From: Sphingomonas koreensis
GTDB taxonomy: Bacteria; Pseudomonadota; Alphaproteobacteria; Sphingomonadales; Sphingomonadaceae
Reading direction: 5' to 3'
Length of the DNA: 64,000 bases
Assembly: GCF_002797435.1 (NCBI RefSeq)
Contig: NZ_PGEN01000001.1
Span: forward strand, 434,001 to 498,000
Shown here: positions 34,795 to 44,056 of the stretch, one piece after another
How the letters are laid out: each line of letters opens with the position of its first letter
Position numbering within the stretch: the stretch's first letter is position 1
Notes under the pieces: generated by a model
Seen by the model: the letters and a program-made list of their open reading frames with translations, nothing else
The model's database searches: none
Told to the model about the DNA's origin: nothing
Translations under genes and position numbers: made by a program

Positions 34795-36051
34795 ATGCGA
34801 CCGATCCTCGCCCTCGCACTCTGTTCGCTTGCGCTGCCGACCCTGTCGGCAGCGCAGGAAGCGCCCCCGGCGCTGGCCCCGGCCAGCGTCGCGCCCGAAC
34901 GCATCATCCTCAACCTCACCGCGCGCCCGGCGACCGAAATGGCGGTCACCTGGCGCAGCGCCCCGGGATCGGCAGGGGTGGTCCAGTTCGCCCGCGCCAC
35001 CGCCGGGCCGGATTTCGTCAAGGCGCCGCAGCAGATCGCGGCGACCACTGACGACGCGACGCTCGACGTGCAGGAACAGGCCGGGTTCCGCGCCGCCTAC
35101 CATTCGGCGGTGATGACCGGGCTGGAACCGGACAGCGTCTATGCCTATCGCGTCGGCGATGGCCGCAACTGGTCCGAATGGTTCCAGTTCCGCACCGCCG
35201 CCGCGACGCCGCGCCCGTTCCGCTTCATCTATATGGGCGACATGCAGAATGCGATCCTGGCGGAAGCGTCGCGCACCTTGCGTATGGCATTCCGCCAGGC
35301 CGGCGACGCGGCGTTCGTCATCCATGCCGGCGATCTGGTCAACCGCCACGCCGCCGACCGCGAATGGGGCGAATGGTTCGCCGCTGGCGGGTTCCTCTAT
35401 GCCCAAACACCGCAAATGCCGACGCCGGGCAATCATGAATATGTAAAGGATCCCGCCGCGCGCGCCGGATCGTCGCTGACCGGTCAGTGGCGGCGTCAGT
35501 TCACCCTGCCCGACAATGGTCCGACGGCGGTGCCGGAGGGGACGGAGACCAACTGGTACACCGATTATCAGGGATTGCGGCTCATATCGGTCGATGCACC
35601 GCAACTCGACCGCAACGAGGCGGGGCGCGCGGCGACCATCGCCTGGCTCGACGGGCTGCTCGCGCGCAATCCCAATCGCTGGACGGTGATCTTCCTCCAC
35701 TTCCCGCTCTTTTCGAGCGATCCCGATCGCGACAATCCCAAGGTGCGCACTGCGCTCAAGCCGCTGATCGACAAGTATAAGGTCGATCTGGTGCTGCAGG
35801 GGCACGACCATGGCTATGCACGCGGCGCGGTCGGCCCGCACGGACCGGCGGCGGACGATCGCGGCTCCACCTATGTCGTCGCGGTCGCCGGGCCGAAAAT
35901 GTATGAGGTCGGCAAGCTCGACTGGGCGCGCAAGACCGCATCGCGCACGCAAAGCTATCAGGTGATCGACGTCACCCCGACCCAGCTCAGCTACCGCGCC
36001 TATACCGCCACCGGCGAACCGCTCGACAGCGTGACGCTGCGCAAACGCTGA
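34795..36051 (+). CDS. secreted purple-acid-phosphatase-like metallophosphoesterase
   Basis: 418 residues. A signal peptide (MRPILALALCSLALPTLSAAQ) is followed by an N-terminal fibronectin-like domain typical of purple acid phosphatases (ERIILNLTARPATEMAVTW, about 33-130). The metallophosphoesterase core has GDMQN (about 148), HAGDLV, TPGNHEY, FLHFPLF and LQGHDHGYARG. These supply the two-metal ligands. GGAG lies six bases before the ATG at 34795, 11 bases after the receptor stop, so the two genes are an operon. It would release phosphate outside the inner membrane from an ester brought in by the receptor. Confidence 0.9.
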   Translation: MRPILALALCSLALPTLSAAQEAPPALAPASVAPERIILNLTARPATEMAVTWRSAPGSAGVVQFARATAGPDFVKAPQQIAATTDDATLDVQEQAGFRAAYHSAVMTGLEPDSVYAYRVGDGRNWSEWFQFRTAAATPRPFRFIYMGDMQNAILAEASRTLRMAFRQAGDAAFVIHAGDLVNRHAADREWGEWFAAGGFLYAQTPQMPTPGNHEYVKDPAARAGSSLTGQWRRQFTLPDNGPTAVPEGTETNWYTDYQGLRLISVDAPQLDRNEAGRAATIAWLDGLLARNPNRWTVIFLHFPLFSSDPDRDNPKVRTALKPLIDKYKVDLVLQGHDHGYARGAVGPHGPAADDRGSTYVVAVAGPKMYEVGKLDWARKTASRTQSYQVIDVTPTQLSYRAYTATGEPLDSVTLRKR

Positions 36052-36217
36052 CCCTGCGCGGCGGCTCCTTGGTATTAGAGCACGGAACTACGTTTGTGCC
36101 GGCGATCCTCTGAATGGCACCAACGCACTATTCACACGGTAAGCACTATCAGCACGTCGATGCATTCGAGCACAGCCTTCCGCGCGGTGGCGGAGAATCC
36201 CATTTATAGGTTCATGC

Positions 36218-38149
36218 CTAGAAGTCGGCCGCCAGGAAGAGCAGGGCCCGTCGCTTGTCGGTCAGCCCGTAACTATTGCTGCCGACGATGTTCCACGCGA
36301 AGGTGTTCGTCACGTTGGCGACTTGGAAGCGCAGCGTCGCAGGCGCAGTGCCGATCTTGAACCGGTAGCGCAGACCCAGATCGATCAGCGTGTAGCCCGG
36401 CACGAACACCAAATTGTCGCGCGAGGCGGCGCGGCGACCGAAGTTCGCGATCGCGCCGTCGATGGAAAAACCTGGTAAGAAGCCGGGTCGCCATTCGGCA
36501 TTGGCACGCAGCACACGCGCCGGCTGGTTGAGCGGGATCTCGCCGACGCGGCCCAACTCAACCCCTTGCCCGGTCACGCGCGGCCGCATGAGCACTGCGC
36601 CCGCGATCAGGCTGACACTGTCGATCGGACTTCCCGCCAGGCTGATTTCCGCCCCCTTATGCCGGACGTCGCCAAGGATGGCGAAGATGTTGGCTTCGTC
36701 GGTGTTGAAGTACGGCTTGCGGACGTCGAATACCCCAGCGACCAGCTTCATCCGCTTGTTGAGCGTCCAGCGAATGCCTGCGTCGGCCTGGCTCGTCCGG
36801 ATCGCCGGCAGCGCCTCGTTGCGGTTGGCGGCGTTGATCGGCGCGATCCCGCTCTCCTCGAGGCCGCGCGTATAGCCGACATAGAGCGCGATTCCGTCCG
36901 AGAGAAAGCCTGCCGCGGCGACATTGAACAGCCATGGCCGGTCGCGTCGCTCGGCATTCGGCGCTGCGCCGGACAGATCGACGGTCTTGCGATAGTCGGT
37001 TCGTTGCACGCCGAGGCTGAGCTCACCGACGTTGCGCCAGCGCCCTTCGTAGGCGACACCGAAGGTCGCTTGCCGCACCCGGTCCTGCGTCTGCTCCCCA
37101 AACAGGAACGATGCGGGCTCGGCCACCGGCACCGGATCGCCGAGCCGCCGCGGGCCGAAATCCAGCGCCGCCGCGCCACCGCCATAGCGGCTGTCGAGCT
37201 GGCGTGCGCGCACCGATGCGTGCAGCGTGTGGAGCCGGGGACCTTCTCTGAAGCTCCGGCTTACCCGAAGCTCGCCGCTTGTCGAAGCATAACGCTGTCC
37301 AGGATCCGCGATGACCTGTTCGGTCGTGATGCCGTCGCCGGTGGTGCCGACGAACAGCTCGGCGAAGTTCTGCAGGTTCTCGGCCGAGGAGCGGAAGACA
37401 CCCCCCGAAACTGCCCAGCTCTCGCCGATCCGCGCCTTGAGAATCGTGCCGACGTTGATGCTGCGGCTGTCCCGGATGGCCCATTTCTGGCCGAAATAGC
37501 GTCGTCGTGGCGCCGGCGGCGGCTCGAAGGCGCCGGCCGCGATGATGGTCGGCGCGACCTGCTCGTCTCTGCCGATCGACATCGACCAGAAAGGGATGAT
37601 CTCGACACCGTCGCTCGGACGCCAGCGCGGGATGACGGCGAAGCGGCTATAGTGCGCATCCGATCCGTCATAATATTCCTCATGCGCATAGGAGGCGCTC
37701 AGGGCGACGCCAAGCTGCCGCCCAAGAATCGGCAATTGCGCATCAACTTCGATCGACGGCGCGCCATAGGCGAGGCTTCCCGCCAGAACACTCACCAGCC
37801 GCTTGTCGCCAACGGGGCGCAGGCGATAGTCGACGATGCCGGTCGGCGCCGGAAACGGGTAGCCCTGCGCGCTCAGACCGACGCGAATGGTCGAGCCCTC
37901 CACCAGGCGCTGCGAGATCACGCCCTGGCGGTCGATATAGACGCCTTCGAGCCGCACATTGCCGGCGGTCACTGGCGAGAAGCCGCGGACCTGGCTTGGC
38001 GAGTAAAGCCCAATGCTCTCGTTGCCGACCGACGATCCGAACGCGTCCTCGGCCTCCGTCACCGCATTGTCATTCGCGCGTTGGGCCACGGCAGGCGCGG
38101 CGATCGCGATCGCGCCGCAGGAAGCAAAGACCGCGTAGCTCAGCCGCAC
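36218..38149 (-). CDS. short TonB-dependent-receptor-like outer membrane protein
   Basis: 643 residues from a GTG at 38149 whose codon sits beside the stop of the upstream permease, with a strong GGAGGGGAGG before it. After a signal peptide (ending AVAQ) it has a plug-like region (LYSPSQVRGFSPVTAGNVRLEG, VYIDRQGVISQRL) and a barrel with terminal AADF. It lacks a clear TonB box and is shorter than most receptors. It is the last gene of the leftward unit receptor-ATPase-permease-permease-receptor. Ligand unknown; zinc or a metal chelate is inferred from the upstream Zur-like site. Confidence 0.8.
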   Translation of the reverse strand: MRLSYAVFASCGAIAIAAPAVAQRANDNAVTEAEDAFGSSVGNESIGLYSPSQVRGFSPVTAGNVRLEGVYIDRQGVISQRLVEGSTIRVGLSAQGYPFPAPTGIVDYRLRPVGDKRLVSVLAGSLAYGAPSIEVDAQLPILGRQLGVALSASYAHEEYYDGSDAHYSRFAVIPRWRPSDGVEIIPFWSMSIGRDEQVAPTIIAAGAFEPPPAPRRRYFGQKWAIRDSRSINVGTILKARIGESWAVSGGVFRSSAENLQNFAELFVGTTGDGITTEQVIADPGQRYASTSGELRVSRSFREGPRLHTLHASVRARQLDSRYGGGAAALDFGPRRLGDPVPVAEPASFLFGEQTQDRVRQATFGVAYEGRWRNVGELSLGVQRTDYRKTVDLSGAAPNAERRDRPWLFNVAAAGFLSDGIALYVGYTRGLEESGIAPINAANRNEALPAIRTSQADAGIRWTLNKRMKLVAGVFDVRKPYFNTDEANIFAILGDVRHKGAEISLAGSPIDSVSLIAGAVLMRPRVTGQGVELGRVGEIPLNQPARVLRANAEWRPGFLPGFSIDGAIANFGRRAASRDNLVFVPGYTLIDLGLRYRFKIGTAPATLRFQVANVTNTFAWNIVGSNSYGLTDKRRALLFLAADF

Positions 38150-38150
38150 A

Positions 38151-39434
38151 TCAGGTCCCTCCCCTCCGCGCTTCGGCGCAGAGCGTGTCCGCGAATTTCG
38201 GCGCAAGGGCAAAATCCGCCTTCCCGAAGGGGCGATCGCGGAAGAGATAGCCGTAGTAGAAGGTCCGGATGCGCTTGTGGAACGCGCGAATGCAATCCTG
38301 GTAGGCGAGTTGCCCCGACAGATCGGTGTCGGCGAGCCGCGTGAGCAGCGCCTGCACGCCAACCGAGGGCAGCACCCAGCCAAACGCCCGGCCGGCGGCA
38401 TCGCGCGCCTCGAGACCTTCGCGATACGCACGGACCTGCTCTGCCACGCTCTCGTCGCCATTCTGGTGGAAGGCGAGATACCATTTATAGTGGAACGCGT
38501 GGCCGAGCGGCGCTGAATCGGCCCATTCGGGATGCTTGGCGTAGAAGCGCCGCATCGTATCGTTGCGCGGAATATCCCAGGCGCGGTTCACTGCCTCGCG
38601 CTGAGCGAGCGCGATTTCGGCACCCTGGTTCACCGGGATCGCCTGGTTGATCGCGACGTTGGCAAGCGTTGGGACGATGAGCACCAGCACCAGCCAGGCC
38701 GCTGCCAGTGTCGCCGCGTTGGCGACCGAACTCCAGCGCAGCCGCCCCACCAGAACGGCGAGCCCGATCCAGAACAGGAGATAGGCGGCGATCATCGCCA
38801 GCACGATCACCATCGTGCTCGCAGCGACGCCCTCCATCGCGGCCGCGAACACGAAGGGCACACCGAGTACCAGCCAGAGCAGCGCGAAGCGAAGCAGCGT
38901 CCTGCGACGCCACAGCGCCCGACCTCCTTTAGGCAGCGCCTCGAGCGCACGCTGTCGTCCCGCCTCGCGCTCGCCTGATACGAGATCGTGGAACAGCGCG
39001 ATGACGAACAGCGGCGCCAGGAACACCAGCACGAAGGCGAAGTCGAATCGGCCCGGCAGCGCCAGCTCGGGATTGAAGGTATCGCCGTCGTAGATCTGTG
39101 CCTCCAGACCCAGCGCGCGGACGCGCAGGATGTAGGGCGAGACGTCGCGCATGCCCAGCGCCGCGAAGGCGAGCGGCGCAGGCGCGTCCCAGGTCGGATG
39201 GAAACTGTAATAGGCAGCGCTGCCGGCGTCCTTGGACTTGTCGACCCAGGCGGCGATCGCATTGATGTCCTCCGCCTGAGCGGCTGGGATGGCGGCAATC
39301 GCGGCGCGCTGACGCGCCACCTCGGTCATCCCTGCCGCCAGTGCAGCTATCGAGAGCAGGCCGAGTAACGCGAGCGCGACGACGCTGAGCCGCTGCCGGA
39401 ACAGCAGGCGGAGTTCGTGGGCAATAAGGGTCAT
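38151..39434 (-). CDS. DUF3526 ABC-2-type permease, second of pair
   Basis: 427 residues. The first span near the N-terminus (LSVVALALLGLLSIAALAAGM) is followed by a large periplasmic loop, then a cluster of spans (FAFVLVFLAPLFVIALFHDLVSGEREAGRQRALEAL is the family-typical turn). A further long loop carries GHAFHYKWYLAFHQ, and the protein ends in a soluble tail. It is a sister of the permease just upstream. Its start overlaps that gene's stop. With the ATPase it should form an exporter, or a release/remodelling complex like other ABC-2 permeases. The substrate is unknown. Confidence 0.85.
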   Translation of the reverse strand: MTLIAHELRLLFRQRLSVVALALLGLLSIAALAAGMTEVARQRAAIAAIPAAQAEDINAIAAWVDKSKDAGSAAYYSFHPTWDAPAPLAFAALGMRDVSPYILRVRALGLEAQIYDGDTFNPELALPGRFDFAFVLVFLAPLFVIALFHDLVSGEREAGRQRALEALPKGGRALWRRRTLLRFALLWLVLGVPFVFAAAMEGVAASTMVIVLAMIAAYLLFWIGLAVLVGRLRWSSVANAATLAAAWLVLVLIVPTLANVAINQAIPVNQGAEIALAQREAVNRAWDIPRNDTMRRFYAKHPEWADSAPLGHAFHYKWYLAFHQNGDESVAEQVRAYREGLEARDAAGRAFGWVLPSVGVQALLTRLADTDLSGQLAYQDCIRAFHKRIRTFYYGYLFRDRPFGKADFALAPKFADTLCAEARRGGT

Positions 39435-40870
39435 CGGCGGGCTCCCAGGCGACGGGTGGCGATCAGGAGCAGCAGGGCTGCCGCAGCCAGCCAGGCCAGA
39501 ATGATCGTGAGGCTCGGCAAGGCGCCCCGCGCGAGGTCGGCACCCCGCGGCGCTTTGAACGCGAAGTCCGGCATCGCAGTCCAGTTGCGGGCCTCAACAC
39601 GCTTGCGGCGGTCGGCACCGGCATCCTGCGCGGTATCGTCCGCATAGCTGACATTGTCCGCCTGCAGCTTGTTGAGCCGCTGAACCAGGTCGTAGCGATA
39701 AGCTTCAGCTTGTTCGAGAAACCGCCGGTGCCCGGAGAAGTCGGTGCCTGCCGCGGCCATCGAAAGCGACCGGATCGCAATGGCTGGACTGAGCAGGCCC
39801 GCCGTTTCGACCACTGAGTTCTGCCGCTCCTGCGCCGCGTAGCTCTCGCCGGCGTAACGGTCGAACAGCTCGGACGTCATCCGCTCGCCTTCCAGGCCAA
39901 GGATGCCCTTGTAGTTGACGGGCAGGTCCTCGACCCGCGTGACGCCGTAGCGGTCGAGCACCGATTGCTTGAATTCCGCGAAGTGCGGATCGTCCGGATT
40001 GTGGCTGTCGCCCATCTTCCTCAAGTCGCGGGCGATCGCGATGTCGGTCTGTAGCCGGTTCTGGAGCGGGATTGCCGCATTGGCCACGTCGGGCGCGGCG
40101 CGTGGCAGAAGCACCACCACGACGGCCCACAGCGCCACCAGCGCGAGCAGCGCATCGCGGCTGCGACGGACCAGTGCCGACACGAGCAGGATCACGACCA
40201 CCCACAATGCCAGATAGGCGAAATAGCCAGTCGCGATGGTCAGCATCGGCAATGCGAGCGCGCCGGGCTGGCCGGCAATGAGCACGAAGCCGATCATCGC
40301 CGGCAAGCCGGCCAGCATTGCCACCGCGCCCAGCGCTACGAGCTTGCCGCGAACCACCTGCCCGCGCCCCACTCCCTGCAGCATCAGGAGGCGCAGCGTT
40401 CCGCGCTCGGTCTCCCGCGCGAGCGCGCCATAGCCGAGGAAGATCAGCAGCAGCGGTGCCACCACCTGCAGCACGAAGGCCGGAGTCAGTTGGCCGAAGC
40501 GGACCAGCAGGGAACTCTGCCGAACGTCGCCGAAGTTGGCCGTGTTCTGCCGGTGCCCTTCCAGGAACATACTGTTTCCGGTGAAGGCATCGACGCCGGG
40601 ATCGAACGCCGCAAGCGGCCCCAGCGGCCGGAAGATGAAGGTGCCGTAATGGACCACGCGATGGGGATGCCGGTCCGGCTGAGCGTCGAACGCCGCGTCC
40701 GCTGCATGCGCATGCCGGGCGCGCAACTCAGCGATGCCGCGCTGGTGCGACCAGCTACTGGCCACGGCAACCAGCGTCAGCAGCACGAGCAGAACGAACG
40801 CGATCATGGCGACACGGTTGCGCGTCATCAGACGAAGCTCGTCGCGCGCGATAAGGCGGGTCGCGCTCAT
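39431..40870 (-). CDS. DUF3526 ABC-2-type permease, first of pair
   Basis: 479 residues. The first span (VAMIAFVLLVLLTLVAVASSW) is followed by a His-containing periplasmic loop (RHAHAADAAFDAQPDRHPHR, about 51-70), then VVAPLLLIFLGYGALARETERGTLRLLM, where the usual ABC-2 signature occurs. More spans follow, then a second loop and a final span (LPSLTIILAWLAAAALLLLI). It overlaps the ATPase stop and the next permease start by four bases each. DUF3526 permease pairs occur with one ATPase and a receptor in several alphaproteobacteria, but no transported substrate is established. Confidence 0.87.
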   Translation of the reverse strand: MSATRLIARDELRLMTRNRVAMIAFVLLVLLTLVAVASSWSHQRGIAELRARHAHAADAAFDAQPDRHPHRVVHYGTFIFRPLGPLAAFDPGVDAFTGNSMFLEGHRQNTANFGDVRQSSLLVRFGQLTPAFVLQVVAPLLLIFLGYGALARETERGTLRLLMLQGVGRGQVVRGKLVALGAVAMLAGLPAMIGFVLIAGQPGALALPMLTIATGYFAYLALWVVVILLVSALVRRSRDALLALVALWAVVVVLLPRAAPDVANAAIPLQNRLQTDIAIARDLRKMGDSHNPDDPHFAEFKQSVLDRYGVTRVEDLPVNYKGILGLEGERMTSELFDRYAGESYAAQERQNSVVETAGLLSPAIAIRSLSMAAAGTDFSGHRRFLEQAEAYRYDLVQRLNKLQADNVSYADDTAQDAGADRRKRVEARNWTAMPDFAFKAPRGADLARGALPSLTIILAWLAAAALLLLIATRRLGARR

Positions 40871-41604
40871 GCTGCCAGCGGCTCCCCGCCGACCTGGAAG
40901 CGGGCATGAAGCGCACGCACATCGAACCGTTCGGGACCGCTGGCCGCGACCTCATCGGTGACACGCCCGTTCTCGAGAAAAGCGATCCGGTCGGCTACGT
41001 CGGCGGCGGAGAGCAAGTCATGCGTCACCATCAGCACCGCGGTGCCGCGATCGCGCACCTGCGCAACCAGCGCGTTGAAGTCCGCAGTCGCCCGCGGATC
41101 GAGGCCGGACGTGGGCTCGTCGAGCAACAGCACCGGCACCCGGCGCAGCAGCGCGACCGCGATCGCCACCTTCTGTCGCATACCCTTCGAGAAGCCACCG
41201 AGCCGCTGATCCCACGCTTCCTCCTGCAGACCCGCCGCTGCGAACGCCTCGGTGATGTCGCGCCGCGCATGCTGCTCGCCCGAAAGCGCGAGCAAATATT
41301 CGGCATTTTCCGTGGCGCTCAGATGCTCATAAAGCGCAACATTTTCGGGCAGATAGGCGATGCGACGGCGCGCGCCATCCGGATCGCTCCCGGGATCGAC
41401 GCCGCACACAAGGATCGTGCCCGATTGCGCCCGCACGAAGCCGAGCAGCGCTGCAAGCGTGGTCGACTTGCCTGCGCCATTGCCGCCGAGCAGCGCGGTA
41501 ATGCTGCCCGCCGGAACGGAAAGCGTGAGGCCGCGCAGAACCTCCTGCGCGCCATAAGCGAGGGACACATCCTGCAGCAGGACGGACGCTTGATCTTGCG
41601 GCAT
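40867..41604 (-). CDS. ABC transporter ATP-binding protein
   Basis: 245 residues. Walker A is LLGGNGAGKST, signature FSKGMRQKVAIA, Walker B VLLLDEPTSGLDP and the switch His is in VTHDL. GGAG lies six bases before the second of two ATG codons (41604); the first ATG (41607) is only three bases from it. It overlaps the next permease by four bases. It powers the two DUF3526 permeases. It follows the receptor gene at 41657 with 52 bases between, so one transcript from the Zur-like site is likely. Confidence 0.93.
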   Translation of the reverse strand: MPQDQASVLLQDVSLAYGAQEVLRGLTLSVPAGSITALLGGNGAGKSTTLAALLGFVRAQSGTILVCGVDPGSDPDGARRRIAYLPENVALYEHLSATENAEYLLALSGEQHARRDITEAFAAAGLQEEAWDQRLGGFSKGMRQKVAIAVALLRRVPVLLLDEPTSGLDPRATADFNALVAQVRDRGTAVLMVTHDLLSAADVADRIAFLENGRVTDEVAASGPERFDVRALHARFQVGGEPLAA

Positions 41605-41656
41605 CATGATCTCCAAATCAGGTTCGCTGGAAAAGGGCTGCTCACTCGCGCCTTCG

Positions 41657-43777
41657 TCAAAGCCGCAGCTTCAAGGTGGCGAGCGCAGTGCGGGGCGCCC
41701 CCGGCAGAACCCACAGCCGGGCATAGGAATTGACGAAATAGGTTTCGTCGAAGAGGTTGCTGACGACCACGGATGCTTCGACCTTGTCGGTCAGCGCATA
41801 GGATCCGAACAGACGCACGGTGGTGTAGGCGGGAAGCTCAAACGTCGTTCCCACCTCGCCAAGGCGAGAGCTCACATGCAGGGCCGCAACGCCGATCTTC
41901 AGGTCGCGCTCAGCGACGTTGAAGCGGCGCGACATCTGGGCGCTGAGCGTGTGCTTGGGCACATTGAGCAATCGGTCGCCGGGGCTGATCGCGACTCCGT
42001 TGGCGTTGCGCGTGCCCGAAACGACCTCCGCGTCGAGATAGGTATATGAGAACAGCCCGTCGATCGCCCCAGGCAAGCGCCCCGCCAGCTCGAACTCGAA
42101 GCCCTGGCTCCGCGCCTCGCCGACTGCGATCGAGAAGCCGGGATTGGCGATGTCGCTCGTCAGGATATTGCCTTTGGTCAGCCTGAACAGCGAAGCCGTT
42201 CCCGTCAGCCCCGCTACGCTCAGCTTGGCGCCGAGCTCGATGGAGCGCGATGTCTCCGGATCGAACGTGTCACCAGACACGCTGGCGCCCGTGTTCGGGC
42301 GGAAGCCCTCGCCATAGGCAGCGTAGAGGCTGAGGGGTTCAGCGACATGCCAGACCATGCCGGCCTGGGGGCTGATGCGCGATTCCGACTGGCGGGCGAC
42401 CGTCCCGTTCAGGCGATTGGTGATCGACTGCTTGAACGCATCGTAACGTGCGCCGACCCGTATCTCGAGGCGTTCGCCGATCCGGATCTGATCTTGGACA
42501 TAGGCGCCCCAGGATCTTTGCTCGATCGTCCGATCGTTGATCGGGTTCAGCGTCGGCGTGGGATAGCGGCCATAGACGGGATCGAAGATATCGATCTCGA
42601 AGCCCTGCTGAGCAGTGGGATTGGTCGACAGCAACGGCGCACGATAGCCGCGGACCAGCAAGTCGGTGTCGAATTCGTCACGGTCCGCGCCGACGATCAC
42701 GCGGTGCAGACCCAGCGGCCCCTCGAAGCGGCCGCTAAGCTCGGCACGATAGACGCGGTGGTTGCCGTCATAGTCGCGGTATCGCACCTCGCGCGTCAAA
42801 GTGCGGCCGTCCACGAAGAGACGCTGACGCGAGGCCGCGAGTTCAGCATCTGCAGAGGTCCCCTTGAGCTCGGTATCGCGCAAGCCGACGCCCACCAGCA
42901 GGCTCCAGTCCGCGGAGAAATCGTGCTGGAGCGAAACCTGGTGCCCCAACGCCATCGCCTTGTTCGGCCCCAGATTGGGTTCACCGAGGAACCGGTTCCT
43001 CGGGATCAGCTTCAGATTGTCGCCGAGCGCGAAGACGCCCCGGTCGAGCGGGATTTCCTGTCGGGTCGCCTCCAGTTCGTAGACCAGGCTGGTGTTCGGT
43101 CCGAAGCGAAACGAAACGGAGGGGAATATGCCGTAGCGCTTGGACTTGATGGTGTCTCGAAAACTGTCCGCCGCCTCGTAGAAGCCGACCAGTCGCACCG
43201 CTGCGAAACCCGTCGCGGGCAGGTTCACGTCAGCCTCGACCCGGCGGAAGGCGAAACTGCCATATGTCCCTTCAAGCTTGCCGGCGAGCGTATCCGTCGG
43301 CCGCTTGGTCACGAGATTGATGCTGCCGCCCGGCTCGCCGCGACCGAACAGGGCCGCGTTGGGGCCCTTCAGAATCTCGATCCGCTCGATGCCCGAGACG
43401 TCGCGCGGCCCGGCGAAACCACGCCCGGCGTTGAAGCCGTTGACGAGATAGCCGCTGGGGTTGTTCTCGTCGCCGACCAGCCCGCGGATCGCGAAGCTCT
43501 CCCAGAGCCCGCCGAAATTGTTCTGCCGGGCGACCGAGGAAGAGAGGTCCAGCGCATCGGCGAGCCGCGTAATCTGCGCCTCCTCCAAGCGCTCCTCGTT
43601 CAGGAGCGTGATGGACTGCGGAATGTCTGCCACCGGCACGAGCCCTCGATAGGCCTGCCGCTGGCCTGTAACGAGGACATCACCGTCTTGAGGCACGCTC
43701 GCCTCTTGCCCCGCGGCGCCGCTGGGGGCGAGAATGATGGCAATCCCCAGAGAGATACGACCCGCAAAACTTCCCAT
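41657..43777 (-). CDS. TonB-dependent receptor, metal/siderophore type
   Basis: 706 residues. A signal peptide (ending GAAGQ) is followed by the plug (PVADIPQSITLLNEERLEEAQ, then IERIEILKGPNAALFGRGEPGG, the motif typical of siderophore-type receptors), then a barrel ending ALATLKLRL. The ATG at 43777 is preceded by GGAAG. The Zur-like site A (43817-43832) lies 40 bases upstream, where it would cover the promoter. It is first in a leftward operon with the DUF3526 transporter. It probably takes up a metal chelate; whether zinc or iron is not shown by sequence. Confidence 0.9.
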   Translation of the reverse strand: MGSFAGRISLGIAIILAPSGAAGQEASVPQDGDVLVTGQRQAYRGLVPVADIPQSITLLNEERLEEAQITRLADALDLSSSVARQNNFGGLWESFAIRGLVGDENNPSGYLVNGFNAGRGFAGPRDVSGIERIEILKGPNAALFGRGEPGGSINLVTKRPTDTLAGKLEGTYGSFAFRRVEADVNLPATGFAAVRLVGFYEAADSFRDTIKSKRYGIFPSVSFRFGPNTSLVYELEATRQEIPLDRGVFALGDNLKLIPRNRFLGEPNLGPNKAMALGHQVSLQHDFSADWSLLVGVGLRDTELKGTSADAELAASRQRLFVDGRTLTREVRYRDYDGNHRVYRAELSGRFEGPLGLHRVIVGADRDEFDTDLLVRGYRAPLLSTNPTAQQGFEIDIFDPVYGRYPTPTLNPINDRTIEQRSWGAYVQDQIRIGERLEIRVGARYDAFKQSITNRLNGTVARQSESRISPQAGMVWHVAEPLSLYAAYGEGFRPNTGASVSGDTFDPETSRSIELGAKLSVAGLTGTASLFRLTKGNILTSDIANPGFSIAVGEARSQGFEFELAGRLPGAIDGLFSYTYLDAEVVSGTRNANGVAISPGDRLLNVPKHTLSAQMSRRFNVAERDLKIGVAALHVSSRLGEVGTTFELPAYTTVRLFGSYALTDKVEASVVVSNLFDETYFVNSYARLWVLPGAPRTALATLKLRL

Positions 43778-43816
43778 CCTACTTCCGTCCCCCCGCGGTA
43801 CCCGCCGTGCGCAGTT

Positions 43817-43832
43817 AATGATATACCGTATC
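43817..43832 (+). promoter_or_regulatory. Zur-like operator A
   Basis: AATGATATACCGTATC. It shares 15 of 16 positions with site B (read on the minus strand), is close to site D, and shares the ATGATATA half with site C. It lies 40 bases before the receptor-ABC operon. Assignment to Zur rests on the nearby regulator gene. Confidence 0.65.
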
Positions 43833-44004
43833 CCGTCAAGTCCGTTTCCATGTTCGTGACTGCGCAGTGACTGGGTAGCCGCGTTCCAGGCCAGCGCCCG
43901 CCGAACACTACGGGCAAGGGTCAGCCGCGGCCGGATCAGAGCCTCGACTATCGTTCGCCGCCGCCTGTCGATGCGATCCGCAAGCAGCGATAACATCATT
44001 GACG

Positions 44005-44023
44005 AATGATACGCTATATCATT
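44005..44023 (-). promoter_or_regulatory. Zur-like operator B
   Basis: AATGATA-CGCTA-TATCATT is a perfect inverted repeat with seven-base arms, 34 bases before the inferred TTG start of the rightward receptor. The ATG at 44006 falls inside this site, which is one reason it was not chosen as start. Confidence 0.7.
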
Positions 44024-44056
44024 ACCCACGCGCCAAACGCGAGCAGGGGAAATCAA

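Noticed and set aside
36566..38344. Long + strand frame (592 codons) opposite the short receptor
   Set aside because: Shadow of a well-supported gene, with arginine-rich composition and no start site or domain.
42347..43870. Long + strand frame (507 codons) opposite the receptor at 41657
   Set aside because: Antisense shadow; no ribosome site, no recognisable domain.
44006..44056. ATG at 44006 as start of the receptor
   Set aside because: It lies inside operator B, lacks a ribosome site and spoils the signal peptide; TTG at 44057 has both.
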